Below, one piece after another: positions 47,453 through 55,686 of a stretch of DNA of 64,000 nucleotides (its first letter is position 1; each line of letters opens with the position of its first letter). The stretch is from F23-D06 sp963620035. Its GTDB lineage: Bacteria > Bacteroidota > Bacteroidia > Bacteroidales > WCHB1-69. A program made the translations under genes and the position numbers. A model generated the notes under the pieces. It ran no database searches, was not told where the DNA came from, and was given only the letters and a program-made list of their open reading frames with translations. The stretch lies in contig CAVEXN010000005.1 in assembly GCA_963620035.1 (NCBI GenBank), forward strand, positions 48,223-112,222, in the 5' to 3' direction.

Positions 47453-47670
47453 CTATAGTTATAATTCACGAAAGCAAAGTCTGCTTCTTGGCGAGAATTG
47501 AGGTCGTACTTAAAGAACAACTCTTCTACCAATTGTCCCAAACTTCCTTTGCCCTTATGCTCTTCCGCATCGGGCGCAAAATCACGCAAGCATTTATTTA
47601 TCAATCCTCGGCTGAATTGGAATATGGAAGAGATGTCTTTTTCGTTGTAGGGTAAATCAGACATTTGCAT
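47449..47670 (-). pseudogene. 5' remnant of a Sau3AI/MutH-family restriction endonuclease gene
   Basis: A 73-codon frame. Residues about 40-65, GKGSLGQLVEELFFKYDLNS then RQEADF, match the N-terminal part of Sau3AI/MutH-type endonucleases, which continue with an xEAGVELK segment carrying the ExK catalytic residues. Here the homology stops after ADF. The frame runs FVNYNYR and ends, overlapping the methyltransferase start by 4 bases (ATGA). Full-length family members are several hundred residues, so most of the gene, including the active site, is deleted. It still has a promoter and is first in the operon. Confidence 0.75.
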
Positions 47671-47761
47671 TTTGTTTTGAAAGGTTTATGGTCTAATGTT
47701 CCATCAGGCGTTGATTCTGCGTGTAGTAGCATGTTCGGCGACGTTCTTTTCAAGTGCGGCG

Positions 47762-47769
47762 CAAAAGTA
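47762..47769 (-). promoter_or_regulatory. -7 element for the nuclease remnant/methyltransferase operon
   Basis: The minus strand reads TACTTTTG, about 92 bases upstream of the remnant's ATG at 47670. Confidence 0.55.
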
Positions 47770-47862
47770 GTTTTTTTTGTTTGAAACACTTCATTGTTGT
47801 TGAAGATACGACCACAATATTTTTTCCTGACCAAACATCTGTCGAGCATTTCGCCATTCGGC

Positions 47863-47977
47863 AAAAAAAACTCCACTGCTGCCGGCAGGACGGGACGGAA
47901 CCGGAAAGGAACAATACGCGTAACGCCTCTAAAGTCTAAACTCCAAACTCTAAACTCTGTTTCGTGCGGCAGCCGTG
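47863..47977 (+). repeat. Dispersed intergenic repeat, copy 1
   Basis: It shares CTCCACTGCT, CCGGCAGGACGGG, ACCGGAAAGG, ACAATACGCG, CCTCTAA and CTGTTTCGTGCGGCAGCCGTG (last block split here as CTGTTTCGTG and CGGCAGCCGTG) in the same order with 63705-63823. Between the last blocks it holds four units of a 7-base tandem repeat, TCTAAAC-like (47938-47958 region). It ends about 40 bases before a promoter. Confidence 0.8.
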
Positions 47978-48018
47978 AAGCCTTTGTAAGTGGTGGTGTA
48001 GTGTTTTGCGGAATTTTG

Positions 48019-48026
48019 TATTTTTG
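48019..48026 (+). promoter_or_regulatory. -7 element for the 48065 gene
   Basis: TATTTTTG, 38 bases before the ATG. Confidence 0.6.
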
Positions 48027-48064
48027 CCGCGATTTATAAATAAAAAGCAAAAAATAAAGACAAG

Positions 48065-48769
48065 ATGAAAAAACAGATCTTTTTGTGGATGGCAGTCGTG
48101 ATGTTCTTCGGTACGATTTCCGCACTGGCACAGAAACCTTTTGCAGGTACCATTATCTTTGAAACGACCGCCGAAGGCACGGATGACCCAAACATTGCAG
48201 CGCAACTTTCAGAACTCACCTCTGAGGTCACGGTCATGGGCAACAATACCAAAACCGTAATCAACAGCATGGGTGTAGGCATCGTCAACATCACCAACGG
48301 CGACTACAAGCTGCTGACCACCATTATCGACATTCCCGGCTATGGCAAATACTATATCGAGAAAGACGAGGCTGATGTGAAGAAGATGTTCGAGACATCC
48401 AAGATGGAGTTCGAATACAAGGATGAAACAAGAACCATTCTCGATTACAACTGCAGGAAAGTGATTGTCAAATTCACGAATCTTGAAACCGACGAGGAGA
48501 GCGAAGCCACTTTGTGGGTTACCGAAGACCTGATGACCGGCGACAACATCAACTTCAGCAACTACCCCGGACTGAAAGGCTACCCGCTTTGCGTGGCCAT
48601 TGAGCAAGACGTCAACGGAGAGTCGGTCACCGTTGTCCAAACGGCCACCAAGATCACGCCCAGCAAGAAAGTGAAAGCCTCTAATTTCTTGCGTCCGTCT
48701 GACTCCAAGCCCATTACGGAAGCCCCTGCCGAACTGAAACAGGCGTTCGGTCTTACGGACGAAGAGTAA
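48065..48769 (+). CDS. Exported hypothetical protein (DUF4412-like)
   Basis: A 234-residue protein with a signal peptide ending at SALAQ. The mature chain opens KPFAGTIIFETTAEG, then mostly beta-strand segments, with YNCRKVIVKF and EATLWVTEDL in the second half. This pattern resembles the DUF4412 / GLPGLI-like beta-sheet proteins of Bacteroidota, which share a LolA-like or lipocalin-like shape. The assignment is by impression of pattern and the function is unknown. A run of eight G lies 12 bases after the stop. Confidence 0.6.
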   Translation: MKKQIFLWMAVVMFFGTISALAQKPFAGTIIFETTAEGTDDPNIAAQLSELTSEVTVMGNNTKTVINSMGVGIVNITNGDYKLLTTIIDIPGYGKYYIEKDEADVKKMFETSKMEFEYKDETRTILDYNCRKVIVKFTNLETDEESEATLWVTEDLMTGDNINFSNYPGLKGYPLCVAIEQDVNGESVTVVQTATKITPSKKVKASNFLRPSDSKPITEAPAELKQAFGLTDEE

Positions 48770-48831
48770 AGTTGTTGTCGGGGGGGGGAGATAGGTATAA
48801 CACAGACCACAAGACTTTATTTACAACGGAT

Positions 48832-48868
48832 TTCATCCGCCGTGTCACAGAAAGACAGGGCGGATGAA
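48832..48868 (+). promoter_or_regulatory. Strong hairpin in the leader of the second EF-G gene
   Basis: TTCATCCGCC (48832-48841) and GGCGGATGAA (48859-48868) are perfect 10-bp arms. Inside them TGTC and GACA add four pairs after a G-G mismatch, closing a 7-base loop ACAGAAA. No T-run follows. The stem ends 23 bases before the ATG. Confidence 0.6.
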
Positions 48869-48891
48869 GTTATTATATCAAAAAAACAAAC

Positions 48892-50967
48892 ATGCAGATT
48901 ACTAATTTACGCAACATCGGTATTGCCGCACACATTGACGCCGGCAAAACTACCGTATCAGAAAGAATACTTTTCTTCACGGGAGTGAACAGGAAAGTGG
49001 GGGAGACACACGACGGACAAGCCACGATGGATTTCATGAAGCAGGAACAGGAACGGGGCATCACCATCGCATCGGCAGCCATCACGGCACAATGGAAAAA
49101 TCACCAGATCAACTTGATAGATACGCCCGGTCACGTTGATTTCACCATTGAGGTCGAAAGATCTTTGCGGGTCATTGACGGTATGGTGGCCGTGTTCTGT
49201 GCCGTCGGAGGAGTCGAGCCGCAAAGCGAAACCGTGTGGAACCAGGCAGAGAAGTACAGCGTGCCCCGCATTGCGTTTGTGAACAAGATGGACCGCACCG
49301 GAGCGGATTTCCAGGAGGTGGTCGGCCAGATGGACAAATATCTTGCCGCCAATGCCATGCCGATACATCTTCCGATGGGAGCGGAAAACGAGTTCCAAGG
49401 TATGGTTGACCTCGTGAAGATGAAGGCGCTTACATTTGACGAGAAAGACTACTACGAGAATGAGATCCCGGCAGAGTTTAAGACCGCCGCCGCCGAAGCC
49501 AGGAAATCCATGGTCGAAAGACTTGCCGACCACGATGACGAGATTGCGACACTCTATCTGGAAGAAAAGGAGATTGACGAAGGGACGCTGCGCAAGGCTA
49601 TCCGCAAGGCGACGGTAAGTCTGGCCGTCACGCCCGTGCTTTGCGGCGCCGCCTATAAGAACAAGGGCATCCAGCAGTTGCTCGATGCGGTTGTCGATTA
49701 CCTGCCGTCGCCTGTTGACTTGGGCAATGTTGTGGCGCACGACCCCGACGATCCTGTAAAGAGCGTCACCAGAGAGCCGTTCGACAAGGCGCCGTTCTCG
49801 GCATTGGCATTCAAACTCATCAACGACCCGTATGTGGGTCAGCAGACCTTTATCCGTATTTTCAGTGGCAAGATCAGCAGCGGCATGAGCATCTACAACA
49901 CCAACAAGCTGAAGAATGAACGAGTGGGGCGCATATTCCGCATCAAGGCCAAGGAACGCGAGGAGATTACGGAGGCCGGCGCCGGTGAGATCGTGGCGCT
50001 GGTAGGGATGAAATATACCCGCACAGGCGATACGCTCTGTGACGAGAACAACCCCGTGCTGCTCGAGTCCATTCAGGTCCCGCCTGCCGTCATTGAGATG
50101 AAAGTAAATCTTGAAGACAAGAAAAGCCGCGACAAACTCGGCGAGGTGCTGGCCAAGCTCTGCAACGAGGATCCCTCTTTCCATTCCCATTTTGACGAGG
50201 AGACCGAAGAGACTATCATATCGGGGATGGGCGAACTGCATCTTGAAATCCTGGTCGAGCGCATCCGCGACGAGTTCAAGGTGCCCATTACGGTAGGCGA
50301 GCCTTCCGTTTCTTTCCGCGAGACCATCACCGCACCCGTGGAACTCGCCTACAAGCATGTCAAGCAGAGCGGCGGCCGCGGTCAGTTCGCCCATACGGTC
50401 ATCCGTTTCGAGCCCAACCCCGGAAAAGGATTCGAGTTCACGGACATATCCAAGGGCGGCGTCGTGCCCAAGGAGTACATACCCTCTGTGGAGAAAGGTC
50501 TTGTCAAGGCGATGGCGAAGAGCCCCGTGGCGGGCTACCCCGTAGTGGACGTGAAATGCACCTTGGTGGACGGCAGTTTTCATCCAGTGGATTCAAGCGA
50601 TATGGCATTCCAACTCTGCGCTGCGCAGTGTTTCAAGCAGGCGTTCCGCAAGGCGTCACCTATCATCATGGAACCTGTCATGCAGATCGAGGTCAACACC
50701 CCTGACGATTTCATCGGCAATGTCACGCGCGACCTCAACAAGCGCCGCGGCCGCATTGAGAACATGCGCCGTTTCCGTAAAGGATCGCAGAAACTCGACG
50801 GCTTTGTGCCGCTGATGGAAACGTTCGGCTATGCCACAGCCTTGCGCAACATCACCTCGGGACGCGCGAATTATTCAATGGAGTTCTACAATTACATGCC
50901 TATGCCCGCCGCAAAGCAAGAGGAAGTCATCAAGATGGCCGCCGAGAAGAACGAGAAAAACAGATAA
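48892..50967 (+). CDS. fusA2: Second elongation factor G (EF-G2-like)
   Basis: A 691-residue translational GTPase paralogous to the str operon copy. G1 AHIDAGKTTVSERIL, ERGITI, DTPGHVDF and NKMD are intact. Domain IV has YKHVKQSGGRGQFAHTVIRF, closer to the general bacterial form than the str copy. Domain V is normal. In Bacteroides thetaiotaomicron a second EF-G is induced under carbon limitation and supports gut colonisation; whether this gene is its orthologue cannot be settled by eye. It is upstream of rplS, with a strong hairpin in its leader. Confidence 0.9.
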   Translation: MQITNLRNIGIAAHIDAGKTTVSERILFFTGVNRKVGETHDGQATMDFMKQEQERGITIASAAITAQWKNHQINLIDTPGHVDFTIEVERSLRVIDGMVAVFCAVGGVEPQSETVWNQAEKYSVPRIAFVNKMDRTGADFQEVVGQMDKYLAANAMPIHLPMGAENEFQGMVDLVKMKALTFDEKDYYENEIPAEFKTAAAEARKSMVERLADHDDEIATLYLEEKEIDEGTLRKAIRKATVSLAVTPVLCGAAYKNKGIQQLLDAVVDYLPSPVDLGNVVAHDPDDPVKSVTREPFDKAPFSALAFKLINDPYVGQQTFIRIFSGKISSGMSIYNTNKLKNERVGRIFRIKAKEREEITEAGAGEIVALVGMKYTRTGDTLCDENNPVLLESIQVPPAVIEMKVNLEDKKSRDKLGEVLAKLCNEDPSFHSHFDEETEETIISGMGELHLEILVERIRDEFKVPITVGEPSVSFRETITAPVELAYKHVKQSGGRGQFAHTVIRFEPNPGKGFEFTDISKGGVVPKEYIPSVEKGLVKAMAKSPVAGYPVVDVKCTLVDGSFHPVDSSDMAFQLCAAQCFKQAFRKASPIIMEPVMQIEVNTPDDFIGNVTRDLNKRRGRIENMRRFRKGSQKLDGFVPLMETFGYATALRNITSGRANYSMEFYNYMPMPAAKQEEVIKMAAEKNEKNR

Positions 50968-51021
50968 TTACGTTTTGAATTTTAAAATCCAAAAGGCAGT
51001 TGCAGGATTACAAAAAAAGTG

Positions 51022-51029
51022 TATTTTTG
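51022..51029 (+). promoter_or_regulatory. Promoter of rplS
   Basis: TATTTTTG with a TTG at 51000-51002 and a 19-base spacer, a good -33/-7 pair. The ATG is 42 bases downstream. Confidence 0.65.
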
Positions 51030-51071
51030 CAGCCTCAAATAAAATACGAAAAATCAATAAAGAGTATAGAG

Positions 51072-51425
51072 ATGAAACAGGAATTGATTCAGTACGTAGA
51101 GGATAATTTCATTGCGAAACAAGAATTCCCTAAATTCAAAGCAGGAGACACGATTACAGTATCCTACAGGATTGTGGAAGGTTCAAAGGAACGCATCCAG
51201 CAGTTCCAGGGAGTGGTTCTCCAAATTAACGGTTCCGGTGCAACACGCACGTTTACGGTGAGGAAGATTTCCAGCGGCATTGGCGTTGAAAGGATTTTCC
51301 CATTCGCAACCCCGATGATTGCCGGTCTTACCATCAACAAGAGAGGTGTTGTACGCCGTGCGCGCATCTACTATTTCCGCAAACTGACCGGCAAGAAAGC
51401 CCGCATCAAAGAACGCAGAGGTTAA
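51072..51425 (+). CDS. rplS: 50S ribosomal protein L19
   Basis: A 117-residue large-subunit protein at the subunit interface. FKAGDTITVSYRIVEGSKER, QFQGVVL and GVERIFPFATP, then RARIYYFRKLTGKKARIKER, are the standard L19 sequence. The ATG at 51072 is used; a longer frame would cross the promoter. A hairpin with a T-run follows the stop. Confidence 0.96.
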   Translation: MKQELIQYVEDNFIAKQEFPKFKAGDTITVSYRIVEGSKERIQQFQGVVLQINGSGATRTFTVRKISSGIGVERIFPFATPMIAGLTINKRGVVRRARIYYFRKLTGKKARIKERRG

Positions 51426-51446
51426 TAATTATTGATAACGTATAGG

Positions 51447-51486
51447 AAAAACTTCTCCAAAGGCTCTTTGAGAGAAGTTTTTTCTT
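51447..51486 (+). terminator. Intrinsic terminator after rplS
   Basis: AAAACTTCTC (51448-51457) and GAGAAGTTTT (51472-51481) form a 10-bp perfect stem followed by TTCTTTT. It ends only about 18 bases before the mtgA ATG, so mtgA may depend on read-through. Confidence 0.75.
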
Positions 51487-51504
51487 TTATGACGGCTGAA
51501 AACA

Positions 51505-52281
51505 ATGGCAAGGAAATCGAAAAGGAAAGTCGGGAAGCAACGTTCTTTCCGGAAAATCTTGGGAATGGCTCTGCTGGTTTGTTTCCTGCTCAGTGTCTTC
51601 TTTACGGCGCTCTTCCGTTGGGTGAACCCGCCGGTCACCCCGTTGATGGTTATCCGTAAGGTTCAGGAAGGATACCCGATTGAGAAAGAATGGAAACCTA
51701 TTGAAGACATTTCGCCCGACATGGTGCGAGCGGCCATTGCTTCGGAGGACAATTATTTTCTCGGACACAACGGTTTCGACGTGATTGCGCTTGACGTGGT
51801 TGTGCGCGAACGCAAGAGCGGTGTCCGCAAAAGGGGCGGCAGCACCATCTCGCAGCAGACCGCCAAGAATGTGTTCTGCTGGCCCAAGAGTTCCTGGGTA
51901 CGCAAAGGGTTCGAAACGTATTACACGTTCCTTATAGAACTGTTCTGGTCTAAGGAGCGCATTATGGAGGTCTATCTCAACGTCATCGAAATGGGACCTG
52001 GCATCTATGGTGTCGAGGCGGCGGCGCAACACTATTTCCATTGCAGTGCCAGACAGCTTTCTGCCCATCAAGCTGCACTCATCACGGCCTGCTACCCCTC
52101 GCCGCTGCACCGAGACCCCGCCCATCCGTCGGCATATCTTGAAAACCAGGCCAATATAATACAAGAACGTATGGCGCGCTACGGTACGCCCAAATTTACA
52201 AAAGCGTATATCAAAGGCTGTCAGGAACGTTACAGGAAAGCCGTGGCGAGGATGAAAAGAAAAAAAGAGGGACGCAAATAA
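51505..52281 (+). CDS. mtgA: Monofunctional biosynthetic peptidoglycan transglycosylase
   Basis: A 258-residue GT51 enzyme anchored by one N-terminal helix (about residues 19-40), which polymerises lipid II into glycan strands. The catalytic Glu is in ASEDNYFLGHNGFD. RGGSTISQQTAKNVF, RIMEVYLNVIEMG and the AALITACYPSP region complete the family pattern. There is no transpeptidase domain. It starts close behind the rplS terminator. Confidence 0.93.
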   Translation: MARKSKRKVGKQRSFRKILGMALLVCFLLSVFFTALFRWVNPPVTPLMVIRKVQEGYPIEKEWKPIEDISPDMVRAAIASEDNYFLGHNGFDVIALDVVVRERKSGVRKRGGSTISQQTAKNVFCWPKSSWVRKGFETYYTFLIELFWSKERIMEVYLNVIEMGPGIYGVEAAAQHYFHCSARQLSAHQAALITACYPSPLHRDPAHPSAYLENQANIIQERMARYGTPKFTKAYIKGCQERYRKAVARMKRKKEGRK

Positions 52282-52305
52282 TGCCCGCCCATAATGCCTT
52301 TTTTG

Positions 52306-52313
52306 TATTTTTG
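52306..52313 (+). promoter_or_regulatory. -7 element for kbl
   Basis: TATTTTTG, 62 bases upstream of the kbl ATG. Confidence 0.6.
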
Positions 52314-52375
52314 CGCTCGGTTGGCATCGCCAATCGTTTGACATAATATTTTAAACATAAAATACAAATAGAACT

Positions 52376-53569
52376 ATGTATTCTAATTTCCAACAACATC
52401 TTCAGAAGGAATTGGCTGACATTAAAGATGCCGGCCTGTACAAGAACGAACGCATCATCGCCTCTCCACAAAGCGGCGAAATCACATTGCAAGATGGCAG
52501 CAAGGTCCTGAATTTCTGCGCCAACAACTACCTCGGACTGGCAAACAACCCTCAACTCATCGCAGCCGCCAAGGAAGCCATGGACACTCACGGCTACGGT
52601 ATGGCCTCTGTCCGCTTCATCTGCGGCTGCTCTGACCTGCACAAGGAACTCGAAAAGAGAATCGCCGATTTTTTCGGCACCGAGGACACCATCCTCTATG
52701 CTGCCTGCTTCGATGCCAACGGCGGCGTTTTCGAACCGCTCTTCACGGAACAGGACGCTATCATCTCCGACGCGCTGAACCACGCTTCCATCATCGACGG
52801 CGTGCGCCTCTGCAAGGCTGTCCGTTACCGCTACAAAAACGCTGACATGTCCGACCTCGAGGAGCAACTCAAGGCAGCCCAGGCTCAACGCTTCCGCATC
52901 ATCGTCACCGACGGCGTGTTCTCTATGGACGGCAACGTCTGCCCACTCGACAAAATCTATGAACTGGCACAGAAATACAATGCTATGGTTATGGTTGACG
53001 AGTCACATTCTGCCGGCGTTGTCGGCAATACCGGCCGCGGCGTGACGGAACGCTATGACCTCCGCGGCAAGATCGAGATCCTGACCGGCACGCTCGGAAA
53101 GGCATTCGGCGGCGCCGTGGGCGGCTTCACCACCGGGAAGAAGGAAATCATCGATATGCTCCGCCAACGCTCCCGCCCGTACCTGTTCTCTAACTCCATC
53201 CCACCGATGGTGGCCGCCGCAGGCTGCAAGATGCTCGAAATCATGTCCGCAACGAATGAACTGCAGGACAAACTGCATAGCAACACCGATTATTTCGTGG
53301 GCAAGATGAAAGAGGCCGGCTTCGATATCAAACCGACAGAGTCCGCTATCTGCGCCGTTATGCTTTACGATGCAAAACTCTCACAGATTATGGCTGCCAA
53401 ACTGCAAGAAGAGGGCATCTACGTCACCGGTTTCTATTATCCCGTCGTTCCGAAAGACCAGGCCCGTATCCGTGTCCAGATTTCTGCCGCCCACGAGCGT
53501 GAACACCTCGACAAATGTATCGCCGCTTTCACCAAAATCGGCACCGAACTTGGCGTAATCAAAAAGTAA
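52376..53569 (+). CDS. kbl: Glycine C-acetyltransferase (2-amino-3-ketobutyrate CoA ligase)
   Basis: A 397-residue PLP enzyme of the alpha-oxoamine synthase family that cleaves 2-amino-3-ketobutyrate with CoA to glycine and acetyl-CoA. FCANNYLGLANNP, GYGMASVRFICG, DALNHASIIDGVRLC and VDESHSAGVVG are in order, and the PLP lysine is K242 in TGTLGKAFGG. The N-terminal pattern fits KBL better than serine palmitoyltransferase, the closest Bacteroidota paralogue. Its partner in threonine breakdown, the threonine dehydrogenase-like SDR, is at 1643-2593, about 50 kb away. A small lipoprotein gene follows after 12 bases. Confidence 0.92.
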   Translation: MYSNFQQHLQKELADIKDAGLYKNERIIASPQSGEITLQDGSKVLNFCANNYLGLANNPQLIAAAKEAMDTHGYGMASVRFICGCSDLHKELEKRIADFFGTEDTILYAACFDANGGVFEPLFTEQDAIISDALNHASIIDGVRLCKAVRYRYKNADMSDLEEQLKAAQAQRFRIIVTDGVFSMDGNVCPLDKIYELAQKYNAMVMVDESHSAGVVGNTGRGVTERYDLRGKIEILTGTLGKAFGGAVGGFTTGKKEIIDMLRQRSRPYLFSNSIPPMVAAAGCKMLEIMSATNELQDKLHSNTDYFVGKMKEAGFDIKPTESAICAVMLYDAKLSQIMAAKLQEEGIYVTGFYYPVVPKDQARIRVQISAAHEREHLDKCIAAFTKIGTELGVIKK

Positions 53570-53581
53570 GCAAACAGGACT

Positions 53582-54001
53582 ATGAAAAAACTACTCTTGC
53601 TGTCGGCAATGTGCTGCGCTCTGCTCCTGTCAGGATGCAACAGGGTTATGGAAGTCTATAACGCCTCCGTGACGGAATACCACTTTGAGCATGCAGACAA
53701 TTCAGTCAGCGTCAAGGCAGTGCTCAAGACCATCAACCTGATGTGGGACGGCGACTGGTCGTTCAAAGGACTGGAATGCGAGATTGCCGACTCTAAGGCA
53801 AGTCTCAAGTATACTGAGTCGATGGCTGCAATTCTTCTGCACAGCAGTAAAATGGAGGAGTATTTCCAAACTGACGACTATTTCATCTATACCTTGAGCC
53901 GTATAACAGGACAAGACACGGTTGTGCTGCAACAAACCAAGTTCTTTGTCAACAGTGACGGAGATTTGACTTGGACTGAACTGTATAACGCATTGGACTA
54001 G
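53582..54001 (+). CDS. Small hypothetical lipoprotein
   Basis: A 139-residue protein with a clear lipobox (CALLLSGC, lipidated Cys about residue 19). The rest is a single soluble domain with no motif I recognise; segments such as INLMWDGDWSFKGLECEIAD suggest beta strands. It is probably co-transcribed with kbl and ends before a strong bidirectional terminator. Confidence 0.7.
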   Translation: MKKLLLLSAMCCALLLSGCNRVMEVYNASVTEYHFEHADNSVSVKAVLKTINLMWDGDWSFKGLECEIADSKASLKYTESMAAILLHSSKMEEYFQTDDYFIYTLSRITGQDTVVLQQTKFFVNSDGDLTWTELYNALD

Positions 54002-54016
54002 CCGTTTTGGACGGCA

Positions 54017-54062
54017 TTTCAATAGAAAAGGCAGGTTCTTGAACCTGCCTTTTCTATTGAAA
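54017..54062. terminator. Perfect 22-bp bidirectional terminator hairpin
   Basis: Arms 54017-54038 and 54041-54062 are perfectly complementary over 22 bases with a 2-base spacer. The core is GGCAGGTTC/GAACCTGCC, with A/T-rich ends that give T-runs on both strands. It lies between convergent genes, and the stop of the minus-strand gene falls inside it. Confidence 0.85.
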
Positions 54063-55670
54063 GTCTCTTGGATTCAAGTTTTTGTCTATGGCAATGTTCC
54101 TGTCTTTGTCGTACTGTATCTGCCACACGTTGAGCCAGTATTCAACAAAGAGTCTGAACGTTCTGTCGGTGTCGGAATAGACGGGGATGTTGCTGCCGTC
54201 AAAAGCACTTCCGGCACTGGTCATCTGCCCGCCGAAAGATTGGCAGAAGTCGCTGATTTCTTTGGGATTGCTGCTGATGACGATGACGGCTGTCTTTTCG
54301 TCAAGGAGCCTTTTACTGTTCTTCTCCAACCAGTCGGCGTAGAGCGGGCCGCACGACGGGCAGGCATATTCGGAGAAGACCAGGAAGTTGTCGTGTCGGC
54401 TGAAGTTGTCACCGGTAATCTTCTGCAAATAAGCGGCTACGGCATCCTTGTGCGCAAGTTTTGGGGAAATCCTGTTGAGGGAGTCTCGCTGCCGTTTGAC
54501 CTGCTCTTTTATGAAGTTACGGTTCCGCTTCTCTATGGTGTAGGTGAAGTAGGTGTAAGTTCTATTATTTACGTCTTTATTGCTGATAATGAATCCGTTT
54601 TTGTAAGGGATAATTGACGGTAAATAGCAATCAGCAGGAATGATGCCTTCACCAAGCGGGTTCAGGTCTTTGTCTGCCAGCATAAAGGTATATACGAAGT
54701 TCTCTTGGTCGGTGGCAAGCGGTCCGTCAGTGGTGTCGCAACTTGGTTTGGCAATGATGAGGACATGCTCAAGCGTTTTGTTGTATTTGATGCCTTCGTA
54801 TCTTGCCTTATAGGGGTCGTATTGTTTAGGGGCGATGCCTTTGCGGTAAGGCTTTATTTTTCTGTCAATGGAGGTGAAAGAGAACTTTTTCTTGCTCAAA
54901 TTACCGATCGCGTAGTCGTATTTATAGACAACCGGTTCGGTCCCGAACATGAAATAGAGTGCGTTGTCAGAGGAACATCCGAGCGGCGATTTGTAATGAT
55001 AAGGCCAGAAATGTCCTTTGTGCGCCGACGGGGATGTTACAGGAAGTGCGGTGAAATTCGGATTCTTTTTGTCGGGGTAGGAGATGTAGCCCATCGGACA
55101 TTTGGATGGCGACACATAATGCTCCCATTTGAGCATCGGGGTGAAAATCTTGCCGTCTTTATAGACGAGCGGAAACCAGAAATAGGAAAGGAAGTGGCGT
55201 TCAGGACTGTCAGTCATCAGGTTGCCGCTTGTGCGGACGGGCAGCTTGTCCAGCCTGACGGTGTCGAGTATGTTCTTGTTGCGGTCGATTACAAGCATGG
55301 AGGCATCGTAGAAGTCGTTGGAGAAAATGGGGTCCAGCGCGACAAGGAAAGAGTCTTTGCTGATAGGGGTAATATCATGGATTTTCACGAAGCGCTTTAT
55401 GTTCAGGCTGACAGAATCCATTATGCGTCCAGAAGTGTTGTCAATCACGAGATAATGCATGTCGGATGTGCGAATGCGTTCGGAAATGAAATGCCCGTTG
55501 TCATCAATATGATGGCGTAAGGTATGGCCTACCCCCTCTCCTGGAGACGTTATGGTTGAAAAAACATACTCTTTGTGCAGTACGACAAAGTTTTGCTGGT
55601 CTGTATTGCAGGAAAGAAAGAAAATGGCAATACCGATAAATTTGAATTGAGTGGAAAAGAATCGAAACAT
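54054..55670 (-). CDS. Propeller-like lipoprotein with C-terminal thioredoxin-like CPSC domain, copy 1
   Basis: A 538-residue lipoprotein with a signal ending IAIFFLSC (Cys about 20). Residues about 25-400 consist of repeated beta-rich units with aromatic and Asp-rich turns, resembling the six-bladed propeller lipoproteins of Bacteroidota (DUF4221-like, not certain). Residues about 410-538 look like a thioredoxin-fold domain: FLVFSEYACPSCGPLYADWL with CPSC at 437-440, TAVIVISSNPKEI, and the NIPVYSD segment in the cis-proline position. The start is ATG 55670; the frame opens with a GTG 9 bases earlier. It follows the small Cys-containing lipoprotein gene by 16 bases. A near-identical second copy is at 56272-57879. 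Confidence 0.75.
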   Translation of the reverse strand: MFRFFSTQFKFIGIAIFFLSCNTDQQNFVVLHKEYVFSTITSPGEGVGHTLRHHIDDNGHFISERIRTSDMHYLVIDNTSGRIMDSVSLNIKRFVKIHDITPISKDSFLVALDPIFSNDFYDASMLVIDRNKNILDTVRLDKLPVRTSGNLMTDSPERHFLSYFWFPLVYKDGKIFTPMLKWEHYVSPSKCPMGYISYPDKKNPNFTALPVTSPSAHKGHFWPYHYKSPLGCSSDNALYFMFGTEPVVYKYDYAIGNLSKKKFSFTSIDRKIKPYRKGIAPKQYDPYKARYEGIKYNKTLEHVLIIAKPSCDTTDGPLATDQENFVYTFMLADKDLNPLGEGIIPADCYLPSIIPYKNGFIISNKDVNNRTYTYFTYTIEKRNRNFIKEQVKRQRDSLNRISPKLAHKDAVAAYLQKITGDNFSRHDNFLVFSEYACPSCGPLYADWLEKNSKRLLDEKTAVIVISSNPKEISDFCQSFGGQMTSAGSAFDGSNIPVYSDTDRTFRLFVEYWLNVWQIQYDKDRNIAIDKNLNPRDFQ

Positions 55671-55686
55671 TTCAGGCACTTTTTTT

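Larger units (their letters stand above)
47671..48064. other. Intergenic region with two promoters and a dispersed repeat
   Basis: No gene is seen. It contains the minus-strand promoter of the restriction-modification remnant (47762-47769), one copy of a repeated element (47863-47977), and the plus-strand promoter of the 48065 gene (48019-48026). Confidence 0.65.

Noticed and set aside
48781..48788. Run of eight G as a phase-variation tract
   Set aside because: It lies after the stop codon of one gene and 100 bases before the next start, so slippage would not switch a reading frame; it could only alter a leader.
48958..50583. A 541-codon minus-strand open frame opposite the second EF-G
   Set aside because: It is fully antisense to a canonical EF-G gene with intact motifs, has no domain and no promoter, and is an antisense shadow.
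52376..53569. Serine palmitoyltransferase as an alternative for the kbl gene
   Set aside because: Both belong to the same PLP family, but the N-terminal and FICG/HASIIDG segments match 2-amino-3-ketobutyrate CoA ligase, and a threonine dehydrogenase-like gene is present.
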